A stretch of DNA of 64,000 bases, taken from contig JAKPGM010000073.1 of assembly GCA_029550865.1 (NCBI GenBank), positions 1 to 64,000 of the forward strand. Direction: 5' to 3'. Numbering within the stretch: the first letter of the stretch is position 1; each line of letters starts with the position of its first letter. Of the stretch, positions 63,513 to 64,000 are shown one piece after another. This DNA comes from Bacteroidota bacterium. Its GTDB lineage: Bacteria > Bacteroidota > Bacteroidia > Bacteroidales > DTGW01. A program made the translations under genes and the position numbers. The notes below the pieces were generated by a model, which was given only the letters and a program-made list of their open reading frames with translations, was not told the DNA's origin and ran no database searches.

Positions 63513-63764
63513 ATGGCAAATCATAAATCGGCTGAAAAGAGAATACGTCAAACCGAACGTCGCCGTCTGGCTAATCGTTACCATGCAAAAACAGCCCGAA
63601 ACGCTGTAAAACGTTTGCGTAATACTACTAACAAAGAAGAAGCTTTGGCATTATTGCCCAAAGTTACTTCGTTGCTCGACAAGCTTGCTAAACGCAACAT
63701 CATTCATGCTAACAAAGCAGCAAATCTTAAAAGTAGTTTGGCAAAACATGTGAATAGCCTATAA
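63513..63764 (+). CDS. rpsT: 30S ribosomal protein bS20
   Basis: 83 aa, strongly basic, with the family start [17 protein letters not shown] and the C-terminal helix [19 protein letters not shown]. Normal length. Confidence 0.97.
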   Translation: MANHKSAEKRIRQTERRRLANRYHAKTARNAVKRLRNTTNKEEALALLPKVTSLLDKLAKRNIIHANKAANLKSSLAKHVNSL

Positions 63765-63783
63765 AGAAAAAAAAGCAATATGC

Positions 63784-63810
63784 AAAAGCCTTCGTACTGA
63801 AGGCTTTTTT
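63784..63810 (+). terminator. terminator after rpsT
   Basis: AAAAGCCTTC and GAAGGCTTTT form a 10-bp stem with a 5-base loop, followed by TTGTTTT. Confidence 0.9.
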
Positions 63811-64000
63811 GTTTTAAATACATGCATGTTTCCTAAGAAAATCTCCCGCGGTGTTGAAAAGGGGGAAGGGGATTGCGCTAAACCATTTTTTTAGCATGTC
63901 CAGAAAATAGGGGGGTGAACTACTTACTTGTCCGGGTAACATTATTAATCTGACTCTGGTTTAGAACTGGGAGGCACAAGTAACCTTGTGAACGAGAGTG
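63811..64000. other. window end, no supported gene
   Basis: No open frame or fold identified with confidence. Near 63977 CACAAG and CTTGTG can form a short hairpin. The region is cut by the window edge. Confidence 0.3.

Noticed and set aside
63940-64000. Possible structured RNA at the window end
   Set aside because: Only a short CACAAG/CTTGTG hairpin is visible and the region is cut off; no family recognised.

Overview
The window is ordinary chromosomal DNA of a Bacteroidota (Bacteroidales-type) bacterium. Support comes from repeated TAnnTTTG promoter boxes of the Bacteroidota housekeeping sigma factor, a gliding-motility lipoprotein GldH, the holB-ricT-gldH neighbourhood, a TonB receptor with an N-terminal carboxypeptidase-like domain, BACON domains on a lipoprotein cellulase, and three tRNA genes without an encoded CCA end. 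Coding density is high. No phage, transposase, CRISPR array or rRNA operon was seen. The species cannot be named from sequence reading alone.

Layout. 0-4.5 kb: miaA, a Yip1-type membrane protein, smpB, coaD, an MBL-fold hydrolase and tRNA-Val. 4.5-18.6 kb: an eleven-gene leftward cluster that looks like one signalling operon. It holds an SiaA-like PP2C phosphatase, an SiaB-like kinase and an SiaC-like DUF1987 protein (with the threonine at position 68), plus CheB, two CheR proteins (one with a degenerate SAM loop), a large sensor without an output domain, a membrane GAF protein, a TerB-ABC transporter fusion and two exported proteins of unknown function. 18.6-22.2 kb: repeat-rich spacers around an outer-membrane barrel gene and the rpsF-rpsR-rplI operon. 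22.2-31.6 kb: DUF4236 protein, TonB receptor with a secreted partner, and the rod-shape operon mreBCD-mrdA-rodA. 31.9-46.8 kb: panC, manC, a RIC-type hemerythrin with a LuxR regulator, an unknown gene, cysS, a Nudix hydrolase, tRNA-His, three envelope genes including a PagL-like protein, a ZIP transporter, an ATL protein, trmB, gldH, ricT, holB and cvpA. 47-51 kb: a secreted GH39 and a lipoprotein GH5 enzyme separated by a three-copy repeat array. 51-64 kb: waaA, pstBAC, aroK, an Rrf2 regulator with a Cys/Met-metabolism PLP enzyme, tRNA-Ser, floA-nfeD, clpS, a TPR/PD40/SPOR protein, bcp, recA and rpsT.

Two things stand out. The first is the Sia/Che/TerB-ABC operon, which joins serine/threonine partner switching and CheB/CheR methylation enzymes to an ABC exporter, without any visible chemoreceptor or CheA. 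The second is a dispersed intergenic repeat of about 105-135 bp. Its ends are imperfect inverted repeats, it lies in the same orientation as the gene just downstream (GH39, aroK, recA, an outer-membrane barrel gene), it can supply the downstream ATG, and most full copies keep an open frame of about 37 codons. A degenerate half of it is also embedded in 240-bp tandem repeats near 21.5-22.2 kb.
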